Assembly: GCF_040436345.1 (NCBI RefSeq) | Contig: NC_133236.1 | Location: forward strand, 14,004,443-14,068,442 | From: Pagrus major | Lineage: Eukaryota; Chordata; Actinopteri; Spariformes; Sparidae | DNA: 64,000 nucleotides | Direction of reading: 5' to 3' | Shown here: positions 48,562 to 59,754 of the stretch, in pieces | How the letters are laid out: every line of letters begins with the position of its first letter | Numbering within the stretch: the first letter of the stretch is position 1 | Notes under the pieces: model-generated | The model's input: the letters and a program-made list of their open reading frames with translations, nothing else | Databases searched by the model: none | Told to the model about the DNA's origin: nothing | Made by a program: the position numbers and the translations under genes

Positions 48562-48975
48562 TGTCATATCTCCCCAGCTAAGTGCTTCCCTCTTATTTTG
48601 TCAGTTTCTGTCTTGTGCTTTCTGTGTTTTATTTTGTTACTCACCCTGTTGTCTCTGTTCTAAGTCCGTCACTTCCTGCCCCTGTGTCCTTACCTCCTGT
48701 GTGATTACCTGTCCCCACCCTGATGTGTTTCACCTGTGTCTCATCGTCTCACCCCCTGTGTGCTTTAAGTAGTCTGCCTTCCCCAACTCCTGTACCAGTT
48801 CGTCTTAGCTTGTCTTGCGTTCCAGCCCTTTTCCTAGTGTTCCGAGTGTGTTTTGATAGCCCGACTTTTGCCTGTTTCTTCTGATGTACCGTACCCATTT
48901 TTGGAATAAAGTTTTTTTGTCTTCACTGAGGCCTGTGTCCTGCATTTTGGGTCCACCCTCTGCTCGGCCATGATA
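48562..48975 (+). repeat. Right LTR of the Gypsy element
   Basis: 414 bp, TGTCATATCTCC to CCATGATA; followed by GCCTC duplication. Confidence 0.85.
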
Positions 48976-48979
48976 GCCT

Positions 48980-50120
48980 CACAAAATGTAACCATTAGAA
49001 GTTCTGTCCTATAACTGTTTATATGACTAAAAAGACAATGCATGATGTTTTTGCTAAGACAAGAAGTAATTTATTTGTTATATCAGCAAAATATCATCAT
49101 TTTTGTAATGCACCTTTTTATTGAGCAGGAATGTTTTTAACATCAAGCAATTTTACATTTTTCTAAATCAATGGGAGCTGTTCCTGAGATCACAACACAC
49201 ATCTCAAGGGCTTCATGTTTACGCATCCAATTATTTCTTGCTTTGCAAAGCACAAAGATATAGCTGAATCAGTATTTTCAAAAAGAACACTGTTCACTCA
49301 AAAGAGCTGTCATTATGATGCTGAGACTGATCGTTGTCCACTCTAGGTGGGGGTCTTTCCACTCCTCTTTACCAAGTTACAGAAGAGAAAAACAAAACAT
49401 TAGATCTGAAAAATTTAGTCAAATTAATAACAGAGAGGGTCAAAAATACAGCTTGATGCTTTTGTTAAAAGTCACAGTGACACTGACAACAGCCAGACAA
49501 CAGCAGCCTGCCACACAACGCAAATACACATGACTGCATGACTTTAAAGCCACTGCATGTGTTTTAATGTTGCTTAACTGGACCTCCTTTCAAATCAGTG
49601 TGGACGTGTACAAACTGACTGACACCTCCCTCGTCCTCCTGTTAGGTTGGGACAACTTTCCCTGTGATCATTTTTATTAGCACTTTAAGTTCTGAGGACA
49701 TCATAGAAGTCAACTTACACCTGACTGAAGGTCTTATCAACCACATCAATTAGAGACACCTGTGTGGATGGACAAAGAGTGTCATCTGTACTAGAGCTGC
49801 AGAGATTAGCTGGTAACTCACCACTGAGTTTTTTTGTCAAACTTCAAGCAAAATGTGATGATTGCAGCTTGTCAAATGAAGGAATTAGCTATTTTTTCCT
49901 CATTTTACATTTTAATACCTTGAATGTCTTTGTCTCTTTTGGAAACAGCCAACAGTACAAATGTCATTTACACAATGATCATCTTGTTTCTTATAAAATT
50001 GTTATTTTGACTGTTTTTCTGATGCTTTATAGACCAAATGATTCATCTATTGATGGAGGAAATGCCAGAAGACACAAGTACATTCAGAAACAGAAAGAAA
50101 TAGGAAGAGTGTTCATTTAA
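48980..50120 (-). other. Module B, copy 7
   Basis: Resumes right after the Gypsy element. Terminal exon-like frame near 49300-49370; one base change (CTCTAGGTGG) alters the middle of it. Carries the 32-bp deletion; ISRE-like site 50087-50096. Confidence 0.4.
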
Positions 50121-50434
50121 TAAAGTGATCCCACCAACACACATATTATTTAGATCTGCTTAATATAAACATTTACCTCTGGCTTAATGAAAAACAATGT
50201 TCTTGATCATGATCACCAATAAAATTACAAGCACACATTCACTTAAATAATACCACAAAACAGAGACGGTCTTTTGTAATGCAGCTTTATTCAGCAGGAT
50301 AGTTTTCACTATCAAGCAATTTTACATTTTTCAACATCAGTTGGAGCTGTGACTAAAGTCACTACATCTCAAAGACTTCATGTTTACTCATCCAATTATT
50401 TCTTGCTTTGCAAGCACAAAGATATAGCACAGAC

Positions 50435-51317
50435 TCAGTCTTGATCGTATCGCCTCAATTTGTCGTCGGCCACTTCATCTTGGGATCTTTCCACACTGTT
50501 TGCATACCAAGTTAGAGAAGGGGGAACAAAAGAGAGGAATCAGTTAGTTAAATTATCAACAGAGGTCGATCAACAGAATCTTAATTGACAAATATTCAAT
50601 AATTGAATAATTTTGCAATAATTTTTCAAGCAAAATCTGACAGAAATTAACTGATTCCAGCTTCTGAAATGTGTCGACTTGCTTCTTTACCCTCTATTAT
50701 ATCATCGTGAATTTAAATGGGTTGGACAAAATAAGGTAATTGAAGACATCAATTTGGGATCTGGTTAATACTGATGCTTTCTATATTTGACAGGTTTGAG
50801 GAATTTCACAAAGACTTTTTATGTCTTTTATTCGTCTGTTTGAAATTAACAGAAAATATTCAGTAATACTTACCTTCTACGTCCGTTTCCTAAAGGGACA
50901 AAAAGATGAAAATGACATAAATAAACATTAGTATAATATTATCACATTTGAAAATCTTTGCATCGAGAACATTAATGATGCTCTCTTTACTAGTATAAGG
51001 TTTATTATCTGAGATGCCAGGACTAAATAAAAGATTTTAGCTAAACACAGAACTAAATGAAGTTGTATGTAGTCAGTTAGTACAGTCAAGTGTGATTTGT
51101 TGATCTCAGACTAAAGTAGCCTGCTGTTTGTGTAAATCAGAGGTCAATCTGTTAACATCAACTCAGTATGTAGGAACACTTGTGACTTGCCGCCTCCACT
51201 GCCACCACCGCAATTACTGCCAGCGCCACTACAACCTCCAGTTTGAGGACCACTCTCCCCGGGTTCAGCCATGAGGAGGACCAGCGTCAACACCAGAAAG
51301 ATCATAACACATTTCAT
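50435..51317 (-). CDS. Piscidin-like secreted peptide precursor, Gly-rich (A5)
   Basis: Exon 1 about 51547-51452 with TATA at 51579-51574; exon 2 51318-51191, ATG at 51317; exon 3 50889-50874 (16 nt, same as A4); exon 4 from 50495, stop 50437-50435. Coding 204 nt, 67 residues. Near-copy of A4: leader has VLLMAEPGE instead of VVLMAEPGE and the next residues are SGPQT rather than SAPQT. GC donor after exon 2. The 3'UTR lacks about 25 bp present in A4 (CTCAAACTATATCTTC), and the poly(A) signal is at 50291-50286. Confidence 0.72.
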
Positions 51318-51573
51318 CCTGAGGAACAAATCACAATGGCCACATCCAGAATCATTCACTGCCTTCATTCACCAGTGTCAAAGCTCATCACATCTCATCT
51401 AAAAGACTTTGCATTTATTAAAGTAACATCAGGATTAAATTGACTTCTCACCTTTCCACAGCTTGTTTGTCAGAACCAAAAAAAAAACTGGTGTCACAGA
51501 CAACAAAGTGAGCACTGTGAGATCTAGAGCTGATGTGGACGTCTTTGCTGAGCAGTCGTGAGTTACCCGTCTC

Positions 51574-51579
51574 TTTATA
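51574..51579 (-). promoter_or_regulatory. TATA box of gene A5
   Basis: Minus-strand TTATAAAGAG, context as in A1. Confidence 0.6.
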
Positions 51580-51814
51580 AGGATGGAGACGGAATAATCT
51601 TATCCAGTCATTCTGTATTTCTCAATGTGTTTTTCAAAGTCAAGTTCTGCACATGGATGACAAGATGTTGATCTAATCTCACTTTGTCATGACGGGACAT
51701 TTCACTGTCCTCACAGTCACACAAAGTTACACAACACTACTTATCATCCCCCGACTCTATGGCCTCACAAAATGTGACCATTAGAAGTGCTGTCCTATAA
51801 CTGTTTATATGACT

Positions 51815-53940
51815 AAAAAGACAATGCATGATGTTTTTGCTAAGACAAGAAGTCATTTATTTGTTATATCAGCAAAATATCATCATTTAAAACAACAGGC
51901 ACAAAACAGAGACAGCTTTTTTGTAATGCACCTTTTTATTGAGCAGGAATGTTTTCAACATCAAGCAATTTTACATTTTTCTAAATCAATGGGAGCTGGT
52001 CCTGAGATCACATCACACATCTCAAGGGCTTCATGTTTACGCATCCAATTATTTCTTGCTTTGCAAAGCACAAAGATGTAGCTGAATCAATATTTTCAAA
52101 AAGAACGCTGTTCACTCAAAAGAGCCGTCATTATGATGCTGAGACTGATCGTTGTCCACTGTAGGTGGTGGTCTTTCCACTCTTCTTCACCAAGTTGGAG
52201 AAGAGAAAAACAAAACATTAGATTTGAAAAAAGTAGTCAAATTATCAACAGAGAGAGTCAAAAATACAGCTTGATGCTTTTGTTAAAAGTCACAGTTCAG
52301 TTCAGTTCAGTTCAGCTTTATTTATATCCCGAGGGAAATTGAATTTGCAGCAGGCATCAAAAACACAATAGACAGAAGACAGCACCAAAACATCAACATA
52401 TCACTGGCCACAACATAGTGCAGTAGTACATAAAAACAGGTAGTACAAATAATAAAACATACTACTAATAATAAATTACTGTTAATAATAATGCATAATG
52501 CTCTCAGTGCATAGTAAAAATGTAAACAGTCCACACAATGCGTTAAAGTGCATAGTGCTGCAAGAATTAAAGAAAACACTTTAATACTTTAATACCAAAG
52601 TGCACATAAGTGCAGAGGCCTGAGAGTATAGGCAAGCCTAGCCCGGGAGATTAAGCCTGTTCTGGTCTTAGGCATCCTAAAACGGCGTCCAGATGGGAGG
52701 AGGTCAAACTCCTTATAAAGTGGGTGGTCAGGACAGTCGAGGATAAGTTTTGCCTTGGTCCATACTCGCTTGAGATATGTATCCTGAAGCTGGGCTTGCT
52801 GCACCCCAATCACCTTGCTTGCCACTTTGGTAAGCCTTGCTAGCCTGTTTTTGCTGGACAGGGTGAGGAATCCAAACCAAGCCACACAGCAATAAGTAAG
52901 AACAGACTCGATAAAACACTGGTAAAATAAGGTCATTAAAATTTGATCAGACTTTGAATGAATTTAGTTTTCTTAAGAAGAACAAGCGCTGCTGAACCTT
53001 TTTACATACTGCATCTATGTTTGCTTCAAAGCTCAGCTTATTGTCAATGACAGTCCCTAAGTATTTATATTCTGATACAATCTCAACCTCCTTGTCCTGA
53101 ATGATTGTCCGAGGAGTACTGCTAGGTTGGGATTTTCGGAAATCAATAAGCATGTCTTTTGTTTTTAACACACTGATTAACAGGAAGAAGTCATTGCACC
53201 ATGTTATAAAATCATCTACCACAGCACCATGCTCAGTTTCACTGTCCTTTAAAAGACTTATTATAACACAGTGACACTGACTAACAGCCAGACAACAGCA
53301 GCCTGCCACACAACGCAAATACACATGACTGCACGACTTTAAAGCCACTGCATGTGTTTTAATGTCGCTTAACTGGACCTCCTTTCAAATCAGTGTGGAC
53401 ATGTACAAACTGACTGACACCTCCCTCGTCCTCCTGTTAGGTTGGGACAACTTTCCCTGTGATCATTTTAATTAGCACTTTAAGTTCTGAGGACATCATA
53501 GAAGTCAACTTACACCTGATTGAAGGTCTTATCAACCACATCAATTAGAGACACCTGTGTGGATGGACAAAGAGTGTCATCTGTACTAGAGCTGCAGAGA
53601 TTAGCTGGTTACTCACCACTGAGTTTTTTTGTCAAACGTCAAGCAAAATGTGATGATTGCAGCTTGTCAAATGAAGGAATTAGCTATTTTTTCCTCATTT
53701 TACATTTTAATACCTTGAATGTCTTTGTCTCTTTTGGAAACAGCCAACAGTACAAATGTCATTTACACAATGATCATCTTGTTTCTTATAAAATTGTTAT
53801 TTTGACTGTTTTTCTGATGCTTTATAGACCAAATGATTCATCTATTGATGGAGGAAATGCCAGAATTGAATCATTTCCAAAGTGCTGCTTTACCAGAGAC
53901 ACAAGTACATTCAGAAACAGAAAGAAATAGGAAGAGTGTT
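51815..53940 (-). other. Module B, copy 8, split by a LINE
   Basis: Terminal-exon-like frame near 52118-52185 ending NDGSFE; the rest continues after the LINE at 53267. ISRE-like site 53914-53923. Keeps the 32-bp segment. Confidence 0.4.
52297..53266 (-). mobile_element. 5'-truncated LINE (CR1/Rex1-type)
   Basis: 970 bp, flanked by CACAGT (52291-52296 and 53267-53272). Minus strand encodes the C-terminal part of a reverse transcriptase: VVDDFITWCNDFFLL, KTKDMLIDFRKS, EYKYLGTVIDNKLSF, VQQRLFFLRKLNSF, then after a frameshift near 52940 FYQCFIESVLTY and FDLLPSGRRFRMPKTRT. The 3' end has a (CTGAA)n-type tail at 52297-52315, as in CR1/Rex-like LINEs. Nonfunctional fragment. Confidence 0.85.
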
Positions 53941-54280
53941 CATTTAATAAACTGATCACACCAACACACATTATTTAGATCTGCCTAATATAAACATTTA
54001 CAGCTGACTTAATGAAAAACAATGTTCTCGATCATCATCACCAATAAAATTACAAGCACATGTTCACTTAAATAAGACCACAAAACACAGTCTTTTGTAA
54101 TGCAGCTTTATTCAGCAGGATAGTTTTCACTATCAAGCAATTTTACATTTTCAACACCAGTTGGAGCTGTGACTAAAGTCACTACATCTCAAAGGCTCCA
54201 TGTTTACTCATCCAATTATTTCTTGCTTTGCAAAGCACAAAGATATAGCTCAAACTATATCTTCAAAATCAAGAACAGAC

Positions 54281-54734
54281 TCAGTCTTGATAGTATTGCC
54301 TCAATTTATCGTCGGCCACTTCATCTTGGGATCTTCCCCATCTGTCTCCATACCAAGTTAGAGGAGGGGGAACAAAAGAGAGGAATCAGTTTGTTAAATT
54401 ATCAACAGAGGTCGATCAACAGAATCTTAAATGACACATATTTTAATGATTGAATAATTGTGCAATAATTTTCAAACATAAATGACAGAAATTTACTGAT
54501 TCCAGCTTCTGAAATGTGTCGACTTGCTTCTTTACCCTCTATTATATCATCGTGAATTTAAATGGGTTGGACAAAGTAAGGTAGTTGAAGACATCAACTT
54601 GGGATCTGGTTAATACTGATATTTGCTATGTTTGACAGGTTTGAAGCATCTCACAAAGTTTTTTTATTTCTTTTATTCGTCTGTTTGAAATCAACAAAAA
54701 ATATGCAGCATTACTTACATTCTATCTGTGAGTA
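54281..54734 (-). pseudogene. Piscidin-like gene lacking leader exon
   Basis: Exon 4 (54341-54281, tail QDEVADDKLRQYYQD) and the 16-nt exon 3 (54734-54719, TACTCACAGATAGAAT) are intact with AG acceptors and a GTAAGT donor, in frame with each other. Exon 2 should lie near 55.03 kb but is replaced: the sequence continues from the old donor position (CTTAAGTCACAA, donor lost) into unrelated sequence also present at 33.2 kb. Poly(A) signal at 54112-54107. Micro-exon starting TAC groups it with the gene at 58 kb. Confidence 0.65.
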
Positions 54735-55221
54735 CTGAAGGGGAAAAAAACAGAAAATGAGATAAGTAAACATTAGTATATTATTATCATATTTGAAAAT
54801 CTTTGTATTTAGAACATTAATGATGCTCTCTTTACTTAGTTTTAGGTTTATTATCTGAGATGCCAGGACTAAATAAAAGATTTTAGCTAAACACAGAACT
54901 AAATGAAGTTGTATGTAGTAAGTTAGTACAGTCAAGTGTGATTTGTTGATCTCAGACTAAAGTAGCCTGCTGTTTGAGTAAATCAGAGGTCAATCTGTTA
55001 TCATCAACACAGTATGTATGTACAATTGTGACTTAAGTGTTCTTGGGCGTAATATTGGACCTCTAGGGTTCTTGGGCCGGGTACGAAAATAACGACAATA
55101 ATGTAATGTAATGACAATGCATGATGTTTCCTAAGTAAGGAAGTAATTTATCCGTTTCATCAGCAACTGAAGAACAAACAAGGTATTTCAGAACTGAGAG
55201 GTAAAAAGGTCAACTTCCTCT

Positions 55222-55748
55222 TGTCATGGCCAAGAAAGCTGGTGGTGTTTAGTTGTCTTGTGTCTATGTTGTCTTATGGTTTCCTGTTTTATTTTGAAAT
55301 TCTACTCTCCTCTCGTTTCAGGTAACTTGCCCCTGCCCCTTGTGTTTTTCCCGCCAGTCTGATTGTCTTCTCTGCCCTGATTGTTTCCACCTGTTCCCCA
55401 TTACCCTGTGTATATATGGTCTGCGTCTCCCTTTGTCTGTTGCCAGTTCGTCTTGTCTTGTGTGCCAGTGAACCAGCTCCGTGCCGTCATCTCATCAAGA
55501 ATTGTCAGCGTTTGTTCCATGCCTGTCTTGTCAGGTTTTGTACTTTTATTTGATACTTTTTCAAGCCCTTGGTTTTGTTAGTAGGTTTTCCCTCTTGTGA
55601 GTGTTTTTTTGTTTATTAGCTGTTGTAGTGATTTTTTTCCTCCTTGTGAGTGATTTTCTGTTGCACTTTTATAATAAAAGATTTGTTTATTTTCTACTTT
55701 GCCTCCTGAGTCGTGCATTTGGGTTCAAGTCCTAGTTCAGTTGTGACA
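55222..55748 (+). mobile_element. Solo LTR, 527 bp
   Basis: TGTCATGGCC to GTTGTGACA with 5-bp duplication CCTCT (55217-55221 and 55749-55753). Contains a TATATATG box near 55412 and ATAATAAAAG near 55670. It interrupts the module C 3' flank. Confidence 0.85.
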
Positions 55749-55786
55749 CCTCTTTGTAGAATTAAAAGAAATATGCAGAATATAAG

Positions 55787-56130
55787 TTTATTGCTAAGTC
55801 TTGTAACATAACAGTACATTCTGAAATGAAATGTAAACTAGAGACCATCTTGTGATGGCAGGCCCGTAAATATGATCACCTTCGGACCCATGACTACTCA
55901 GTAGTGATATGGCTGGCTACTGCTACGTACTCCTCAGCACCTTCAAAGAGAAACAGTACCACACAGTAACTTGTCCACAACACCCAAATATCATACAGTA
56001 AGGCAGGGACCGTCACAGCACTCATGGCTTGGACCACATCCATCTTTGAACTCGACCTTCATTTTGTTCTCATCTACACACCTGAGAAGTTTCATGTCTG
56101 CATCTAACACATTTGTGATGCTATTGTGTT
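55787..56130 (-). other. Module C terminal exon and 3'UTR, copy 3
   Basis: Frame reads KMKVEFKDGCGPSHECCDGPCLTV with stop at 55993-55991, and AATAAA at 55792-55787. Upstream, the piscidin-like exon 1 is replaced by CTGTCTGTC-rich sequence. The frame stays open through it and includes a hydrophobic run (LLLFSICLSVLFVC) after an ATG at 56245, which could by chance serve as a leader. Confidence 0.4.
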
Positions 56131-56390
56131 GGCAAAGTCTGCCCACGGACGGACAGACAAACAAGACAGACAGACATATTGAAAATAATAACAGTTGTAC
56201 TCGAGCAGATGGGGATGACTGGAACTGGGTTACACTGACATGCAACTTAAAATGTGAAACAGTTAATCACCAACAATGACTTTTGCTGTTTTCTATTTCA
56301 TAAATTCCACAACCTCACACTATTATAAAGTGGCCAGTTGTGTCATCTAATGTAATGGTAGCACTGCAGCAACAGCTAAAAGATTTAAAG

Positions 56391-56545
56391 GTCCTATTTG
56401 TAAGAAAAGTAGATTTTTGAGTCTCATTCCCAACTCGTCAAGTACTGACACTTTGGGATGTAGGTCGGGTTGACTACCATCCCAAAGTGTCAGTATTTGA
56501 CGAGTTGGGATTAAGACTCAAAAAATTACTTTTCTTACAATGGGA
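56391..56545. repeat. Foldback (long inverted repeat) element
   Basis: Arms of about 70 bp: GTAAGAAAAGTAGATTTTTG through CTGACACTTTGGGATG on the left, mirrored on the right, around a loop TAGGTCGGGTTGACTAC. RNA from it would form a near-perfect hairpin. A half copy is at 20576-20680. Confidence 0.8.
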
Positions 56546-56639
56546 TTTTTAAAGACAATGATGAAAATAAATGCTTACTGCTAAAGTTCCTCCCAACATT
56601 TGATAGATCCACCTTCTCAATTGTGGGTATTAGCTGATT

Positions 56640-56890
56640 TTTTAAACTCATTTTACAAAATAGTACCTTGAATGTCTTTGTTTATTTTGGAAACAGCCAA
56701 CAGTACGAATGTCATTTACACAATGCTCATCTTGGCTCTTATGAAATTGTTATTTTGACTGTTTTTCTGATGCTTTATAGCCCAAATGATTCATCTATTG
56801 ATGGAGGAAATGCCAGAATTGAATCATTTCCAGTGCTGCTTTACCTGAGACACAAGTACATTCAGAAACAGAAAGAAATAGGAAGAATGC
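56640..56890 (-). other. Module B, copy 9, promoter part only
   Basis: Only the TATA/ISRE-like end remains (GAAACAGAAA at 56865-56874); the terminal exon is gone. To the left is the foldback element. Confidence 0.4.
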
Positions 56891-57238
56891 TCATTTAATA
56901 AACTGATCACACCAACACACACATTATTTAGATCTACTTAATAAAAACATTTACCTCTGACTCAATGAAAAACAATGTTCTTGATCATCATTACCAATAA
57001 AAATACAAGCACATGTTCCCTTAAATAACACCACAAAACAGAGATGGTCTTTTGTAATGCAGCTTTATTCAGCAGGATAGTTTTCACTATCAAGCAATTT
57101 TACATTTTTCAACATCAGTTGGAGCTGTGACTAAAGTCACTACATCTCAAGGGCTTCATGTTTATTCATCCAATTATTTCTTGCTTTGCAAAGCACAAAG
57201 ATATAGCTCAAACTATGTCTTCAAAATCAAGAACAGAC

Positions 57239-58116
57239 TCAGTCTTGATAGTATCGCCTCAATTTATCGTCATCCACTTCATCTTGGGTTTTTCCAATTT
57301 TACCTCTGCATCCGAATCTATACCAAGTTAGAGAAGGGGGGCGGGGGGAAATAGAGAGAAATAAGTCAAATTATCAACAGAGGTCATTCAACTGAATCTT
57401 AATTGAGGAATATACTAATAATTGAATATTTTTACAATAAATTTTCAAGCAAAATCTGACAGAAATTCACTGATTCCAGCTTCTGAAATGTGTCGACTTG
57501 CTTCTTTACCCTCTATTATATCATCATGAATTTAAATGGGTTGGACAAAATAAGGTAATTGAAGACATCAACTTGGGATCTGGTTAATACTGATGCTTGC
57601 TATGTTTGACAGGTTTGAGGCATTTCACAAAGTCTTTTTATGTCTTTTATTTGTCTGTTTGAAATCAACAGAAGATATTCAGCATTACTTACCTTACACC
57701 TCCAAGTACTAAAGGGACAAAAAGATGAAAATGACATAAATAAACATTAGTATAATATTATCACATTTGAAAATCTTTACATTTAGAACATTAATGATGC
57801 TCTCTTTACTTAGTTTTAGGTTTATTATCTGAGATGCCAGGACTACATAAAAGATTTTAGCTAAACACAGAACTAAATGAAGTTGTATGTAGTCAGTTAG
57901 TACAGTCAAGTGTGATTTGTTGATCTCAGACTAAAGTAGCCTGCTGTTTGTGTAAATCAGAGGTCAATGTGTTAACATCAACTCAGTATGTATGAACACT
58001 TGTGACTTACCACACGGGGGACGTCTGGGGACAGGGCGACGTCGAGACTGACTCTCCCCGGGTTCAGCCATGAGGACGACCAGCGTCAACACCACAAAGA
58101 TCATAACACACTTCAT
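57239..58116 (-). CDS. Piscidin-like precursor, Arg/Pro-rich with Cys pair (A6)
   Basis: Exon 1 about 58345-58251, TATA 58377-58372; exon 2 58117-58011, ATG at 58116; 16-nt exon 3 57708-57693 (TACTTGGAGGTGTAAG); exon 4 from 57317, stop 57241-57239. Coding 201 nt, 66 residues. Leader matches the others (MKCVMIFVVL ... MAEPGE), but exon 2 then encodes SRRRPVPRRPPC in place of the Gly-rich stretch, 21 nt shorter. Exon 4 begins FGCRGKIGKT before the tail QDEVDDDKLRRYYQD. The middle is strongly cationic with two Cys, a composition typical of Pro/Arg-rich antimicrobial peptides. Exon 2 has a normal GT donor (GTAAGT), unlike the Gly-rich genes. Poly(A) signal 57069-57064. Function as a host-defence peptide is inferred. 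Confidence 0.72.
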
Positions 58117-58371
58117 CCTGAGGAACAAATCACAATGGCCACATCCAGAATCATTCACTGCCTTCATTCACCAGTGTCAAAGCTCATCACATCTCATCTA
58201 AAAGACTTTGCATTTATTAAAGTAACATCAGGATTAAATTGACTTCTCACCTTTCCACAGCTTGTTTGTCAGAACCAAAAAAAAACTGGTGTCACAGACA
58301 GCAAAGTGAGCACTGTGAGATCTAGAGGTGATGTGTATGTTTCTGCCGAGCAGTCGTGAGTTACCCGTCTC

Positions 58372-58377
58372 TTTATA
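58372..58377 (-). promoter_or_regulatory. TATA box of gene A6
   Basis: Minus-strand TTATAAAGAG. Promoter and exon 1 nearly match those of the Gly-rich genes, so expression could be shared although the peptides differ. Confidence 0.6.
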
Positions 58378-58609
58378 AGGATGGAGATGGAATAATCTTA
58401 TCCAGTCATTCTGTATTTCTCAATGTGTTTTTCAATGTCAAGTTCTGCACATGGATGACAAGATGTTGATCTAATCTCACTTTGTCATGACGGGACATTT
58501 CACTGTTCTCACGGTCACACAAAGTTACACAACACTACTTATCATTCCCCGGCTCTATGGCCTCACAAAATGTGACCATTAGAAGTTCTGTCCTATAACT
58601 GTATATATA

Positions 58610-59339
58610 ATTAAAAAGACAATGCATGATGTTTTTGCTGAGACAAGAAGTAATTTATTTGTTATTTCAGCAAAATATCATCATTTAAAACAACAGGCAC
58701 AAAACAGAGACAGCCTTTTTGTAATGCACCTTTTTATTGAGCAGGAATGTTTTCAACATCATTATTTCTTGCTTTGCAAAGCACAAAGATGTAGCTGAAT
58801 CAATATTTTCAAAAAGAACACTGTTCACTCAAAAGAGCCATTATTATGAAGCTGAGACTGATCGTTGTCCACTGTAGGTGGGGGTCTTTCCACTCTTCTT
58901 TACCAAGTTGGAGAAGAGAAAAACAAAACATTCAATTTGAAAAACTTACAGACGGAGAGAGTCAAAAATAGAGCTTGATGCTTTTGTTAAAAGTCACAGT
59001 GACACTGACTAACAGTCAGACAACAGCAGCCTGCCACACAACGCAAATACACATGACTGCACGACTTTAAAGCCACTGCATGTGTTTTAATGTTGCTTAA
59101 CTGGACCTCCTTTCAAACCAGTGTGGATGTGTACAAAATGACTGACACCTCCCTCGTCCTCCTGTTAGCTTGGGACAACTTTCCTTGTGATCATTTTTAT
59201 TAGCACTTTAAGTTCTGAGGACATCATAGAAGTCAACTTACACCTGACTGAAGGTCTTAGCAACCACATCAATTAGAGACACCTGTGTGGATGGACAAAG
59301 AGTGTCATCTGTACTAGAGCTGCAGAGATTAGCTGGTTA
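58610..59339 (-). other. Module B, copy 10 (left part)
   Basis: Terminal-exon-like frame near 58840-58915; about 75 bp of its 3'UTR is deleted (AACATC joined directly to ATTATTTCTTGC). Interrupted at GGTTA by a solo LTR and resumes at 62934-63290, with ISRE-like site 63263-63272. Confidence 0.4.
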
Positions 59340-59754
59340 TGTCACAATCTCATTTTGTGGGGGATTATTTGTGTTTTGGTGCTTGGTGCTGTTTTCTGTT
59401 TTGCATGCAGAGGTGCACTGTGGCTGGGCGGAGTTTGCTGTCCCTGGAGTAGGGTTGCCAACTTTGTCACAATGAAATAAGGGACAAAAGGTAGCCTGCA
59501 GCAGCAATGCGAGTATGGTTTTGTGTGAATATACAGTGTATTGTTTTAAGGCATTTGTCATAATGATAGCAGTTTTGCAGAGGAATAAAATAGCAGAGAC
59601 TCAGAACGTGCACCCTCTGTGTACACAAACAGTGGTGGGGAATAAATGCTTCACATTCTTATTCACTCAAACTATATATAAGTTGGAAAACAAAACATTT
59701 AAAAAAAAATAGAGGAAAAGAGGGGCTTACCTCTGCTCACCAACTCTACTTTTT

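Larger units (their letters stand above)
34078..48975 (+). mobile_element. Gypsy chromovirus with nested insertions
   Basis: LTRs at 34078-34540 and 48562-48975, starting TGTCAT and ending GATA, flanked by the 5-bp duplication GCCTC (34073-34077 and 48976-48980). The purine tract GAGGGGGGGG precedes the right LTR. Order inside: gag start (ATG at 34558), insertions, rest of gag, protease, RT, RNase H, integrase start, a 2.4-kb solo LTR, rest of integrase, chromodomain. Protease, RT, RNase H, integrase, chromodomain is the chromovirus order of Ty3/Gypsy. Frameshifts and stops make it defective. The LTRs differ by indels of tens of bases. Its target lies between a piscidin-like upstream region and module B copy 7. 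Confidence 0.88.
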
